From NCBI RefSeq assembly GCF_937616625.2, contig NC_065576.1, forward strand, positions 21,602,001 to 21,666,000: a stretch of 64,000 bases of DNA, read 5' to 3'. This DNA is from Mercurialis annua. Lineage: Eukaryota; Streptophyta; Magnoliopsida; Malpighiales; Euphorbiaceae. Below are positions 61,276 through 64,000 of the stretch, piece after piece. The notes below the pieces were generated by a model. That model worked only from the letters and a program-made list of their open reading frames with translations, did not search any database and was not told the DNA's origin. Numbering within the stretch: position 1 is the first letter of the stretch; every line of letters begins with the position of its first letter. The translations under genes and the position numbers were made by a program.

Positions 61276-62037
61276 GGCCTGACTCCCAACAGCCTGTGAA
61301 GTCTGACCTATACCATAACCTCCACCATTTCTTTCTCCTTTATTTCCATTACCTCGGCCTCTATGGCCAGTAAAAGTACTCTCCGTCTGACCATATTCAC
61401 ATGCTGCTTGATATGCAGTTCTCTGCTGATTGTAGGAAGGTTGTACAACCGTAGTCATCGAACCTTGGGGTATCTACCTCAGACAATCTCTAGCAAAGTG
61501 ACCCTGTTGGCCACAATTGAAACACGCTCCTGACACCATACTCCATAGTGCCTCTTGTTACAATTCTGATAAAGGGGTGTTCCAATTACTATGCCACCTG
61601 TTGTCCTAGCTCCAACTCTTGCTCCGGAAGTTCCAGCTCGATTACAAAATCTACCTCTCTTACGATCTCGATTACGCTGGGACCTAGAAAAGTTTCCAGA
61701 ATAAGACTGCACTGCGCCACTCTGTACCGTCTACACACTCTCACTCCTGATTGGCACTTAACCAAGGATTTGGAAGTCTCCACACTGAATCAGGGTAGTC
61801 TCGATCTGTCGAGCAGTATCAATTAAATGAACCAAATCCCTGTTCACACTCGACATCAGACTCACGAACTCGGGTCCTAAGCCCTTTACGAACCTTTTGT
61901 TCACTCTAACCGGGTCCACCATCAAGTCTGGTGCAAATCTACTCAATCTTGTGAAATCCGTAACATAATCTTGCACCAATCTATCACCCTTGTCCAGATT
62001 CAACAGTCGATCACAGTCCAGATTCAACAGTCGATCC
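61276..62037 (-). pseudogene. Ty3/gypsy gag fragment, frameshifted
   Basis: Minus-strand nucleocapsid and capsid remnant of a gypsy element with a different gag from Athila. Capsid-type sequence (KGDRLVQDYVTDFTRLSRFA, then FVKGLGPEF) reads from about 62010 down to 61758. A linker (GRFCNRAGTSGARVG) and YQNCNKRHYGVWC follow in another frame. A canonical zinc knuckle CFNCGQQGHFARDC lies at 61524-61483 in a third frame, followed by a Q/G/N-rich tail. At least two frameshifts disable it. The N-terminus is lost at about 62037, where a 20-bp stretch is duplicated (about 61997 and 62017), and the C-terminus is cut by satellite at 61275. The CNKRHYG-type knuckle followed by a CCHC box is typical of chromovirus gag. 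Confidence 0.85.
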
Positions 62038-63120
62038 CGAGTAATAATATTAAATTAGATTATAAAATAATCACCGTTTTCAATTTGTCAATTTATAAGT
62101 TGAAACGAAAACCAAAAGTTAAAAAACAAATCAATTACATTGGCACGCTAAGCCAAAATCTCAAAATAGTAATTAAATACTAATAATAATTATTATTAAT
62201 TTTATTATAAATAACTCAAATATTATTTTTAGATTTTAAAAACAATATAACCAAATTGGCAGACTTTCAATTTCAAATGAAATTCCCAAATAAGAAATCG
62301 AAATTATTTAATTTAAAATAAAATTAATATAAATACCAAATTTAATATATTAATTCCCAAGTAATTTAAAATCACAATTATTGATTGAATTGCCAAATTA
62401 AAAGTCGGAACTTATTTCGTAGATTAAAATCAAAATCAATTTTGAAAATAGTTAATAAATAGCTTAAGGAATCAATATGTTTTAAGTCAAATAATCCAGG
62501 GACTTAAAAGAACCTTTAAGCATAAATAATTTAAAACAGCCCAAGACCAAAGGCCACATCATCGTCTTCTACATTAATAAACCCAAGCAACACATTCCAT
62601 TCATAAATTTGCATAAACCAAAACAAGAACACCAACATTCAAATAACCAAACTTTCACAATTCCCTAACAATTCAAACTAACAGTGAATAACTCTAAACG
62701 AAACCATGATCATTATGACAATAACAAGGAAACAAGAAGCAAAACTAATAGTTGCAGCAGAACAAGAAAACGGCATAAACAACATAAACCAAACGATGGA
62801 CCGTACGACAATTCAAATGGAAGAACATTTACGTACCAATTTCGAATCCAACACGGTGGGATTGACGAGGACATTTTGTATAGATGAAAGGTCGAAGAGA
62901 ATCTCAGATTAAAGCTTAAACAAACGAGATATGAATCAAGAACGATATTTGACGATATCGAAACGAATAAACAAAGTAACGTGATACTTACTGAATTTTG
63001 AATCAAATGAAAGATGAATGAGGATTATAATGTTTCTGAGTGTTTTTGACAAAGAGGGTCAGCTAGGGTTTTATGTTTAGTTTAGGGTTTCCTAAAAATA
63101 AAAGAAAATCATCGTGATGT

Positions 63121-63156
63121 AACAGGTCTATAAACAGGTCTATTTATAGACCTGTT
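63121..63156 (-). promoter_or_regulatory. TATA box inside a hairpin, element D LTR
   Basis: AACAGGTCTA occurs at 63121-63130 and 63133-63142, and inverted as TAGACCTGTT at 63147-63156. The second and third copies form a perfect 10-bp stem with a 4-base loop. The minus-strand TATAAATAG (63148-63140) spans loop and stem. Confidence 0.6.
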
Positions 63157-63174
63157 ACTACCCGCAGAAACAAA

Positions 63175-63258
63175 TGTGCGATCGCACACGTGAACTGTGC
63201 GTTAGCACACTGCTTGATTCAAGGGTGTGCGTTCGCAAACCAGTTGTGCGTTCGCACA
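63175..63258. promoter_or_regulatory. Cluster of TGTGCG-NN-CGCACA palindromes
   Basis: TGTGCGATCGCACA (63175-63188, perfect), TGTGCGTTAGCACA (63196-63209), TGTGCGTTCGCAAA (63226-63239), TGTGCGTTCGCACA (63245-63258). On the element's minus strand they lie 30-120 bp upstream of the TATA box. Confidence 0.7.
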
Positions 63259-63589
63259 CTCGAAAACTACTCCAATGCGTCTTAAATTTTGATCCAACAG
63301 TCAACGTTTTGTCGTACACAACATATCCAAAGATAAGCCCGATCCAATCGTGCAATCGGGAGATATGGATGTTTTATCAAAACATGTCAGATTCAGAAGG
63401 CACACGAACACAATATCGATTATTATCCGGATATAAATCAACATCAAAAACTCACACGACACATGCGATACATACAAGTTATGACTCCTACCACAATTAA
63501 AGTTTCACACTTGCTAAGTCCACCATTAATAATCCAAAATTAAGTCGGAAACACAAAGAAACCATGACGGAAAAATACAGAATATTACA

Positions 63590-63600
63590 ATCTCCCCAAC
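63590..63600 (-). other. Polypurine tract of element D
   Basis: The minus strand reads GTTGGGGAGAT before TGTAATATT, preceded by CTCGAGGACGAATTTT. Confidence 0.88.
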
Positions 63601-64000
63601 TTATATAAAATTCGTCCTCGAGTTTAAAACTAAAACAATCGTCGTACAACATAACATAAAAGTACACGCCAATCTGAACAGAACGCCCGTAACCAATGTG
63701 GAAACGCATCCACGAGATATCCAACGTAAATAAAGATAGCAAAACAACAACACTATATCAAACTCTGTCTTTCAAGAACACTCCTCAACCAAGAAAACAA
63801 TCGAACTTAAACCAATTGTATTCTGTACTCAACGACCAACGCACTTGCATTAGCAAAATTCAAAAGGTTGTCCCTCAAAATAACTCAACACCACCACGTG
63901 CATAAACCGAACAATCTAAAATGATCACTAATGTATCGACAATAACTTCTTCTTAATAAACATGATAGTACCATTTCCATATGAAATCAAATGAGGGAAA
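63601..64000 (-). mobile_element. 3' end of internal region of element D, continues past window
   Basis: Beyond the PPT motif this 400-bp stretch shows no integrase or other pol motif on the minus strand. It is either untranslated 3' sequence or decayed. Confidence 0.55.

Larger units (their letters stand above)
62038..63589 (-). mobile_element. 3' LTR of minus-strand gypsy element D
   Basis: The minus strand starts TGTAATATT at 63589 beside a polypurine tract. Its AT-rich middle (62100-62420) is the reverse complement of a diverged version of 35640-35960 in the LARD-like LTR (shared GGCTTAG.GTGCCAAT block), so the families are related. The LTR 3' end and PBS are missing, and it is fused directly to the gag fragment at about 62037. 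Confidence 0.78.

Noticed and set aside
63060..63100. Telomere-like CCCTAAA motifs (also near 34675 and 22064)
   Set aside because: Only isolated single copies in LTR leaders, no tandem TTTAGGG run.
63174..63500. 108-codon frame through the TGTGCG palindromes
   Set aside because: It is antisense to the LTR promoter and built on the palindromic repeats; no coding support.

Overview
This is a gene-poor stretch of heterochromatin from a flowering plant. The evidence is nested Ty3/gypsy LTR retrotransposons of plant-only types: an Athila-type element primed by tRNA-Asp, and several elements with long LTRs that begin TGTAATA and are primed by initiator tRNA-Met. These sit inside a large AT-rich satellite array. 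I found no host protein gene, rRNA gene or tRNA gene. I cannot name the species.

Layout: (1) 1-2288, a minus-strand non-autonomous LTR element cut by the window start and by the satellite. (2) 2289-19050, satellite array S1 (16.8 kb) with a tandem duplication on the 7-kb scale. (3) 19051-21093, a damaged minus-strand gypsy element. (4) 21094-21427, satellite S2. (5) 21428-28310, a plus-strand Athila element carrying gag, protease and reverse transcriptase, truncated in RNase H, with a solo LTR nested in its leader (TSD CCCTT). (6) 28311-29700, satellite S3. (7) 29701-33114, a 3.4-kb minus-strand solo LTR of the same family as element 1. (8) 33115-34303, satellite S4. (9) 34304-46277, a young coding-free element (LARD-like) arranged LTR-internal-LTR-partial internal. 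(10) 46278-52400, satellite S5. (11) 52401-57817, a rearranged relative of that element carrying a 450-bp Mutator-type MITE with a 9-bp TSD. (12) 57818-61275, satellite S6. (13) 61276-64000, a minus-strand gypsy gag fragment joined to an LTR, its polypurine tract and the edge of the internal region.

All six satellite blocks (about 29.3 kb, 46% of the window) run in the same direction and share the same two modules, about 29 bp (A) and about 59 bp (B). They read as one original array split by insertions. The points most worth attention are the satellite's modular and higher-order structure, its CpG-centred variation, the near-register joining of satellite on both sides of truncated insertions, and clusters of short CG-containing palindromes just upstream of the TATA box in four dissimilar LTRs.

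No operon-like cooperation of genes exists here. The only recognisable proteins are broken retrotransposon gag-pol products. All coordinates and identities are from reading by eye; junctions in repetitive sequence may be off by a few bases.
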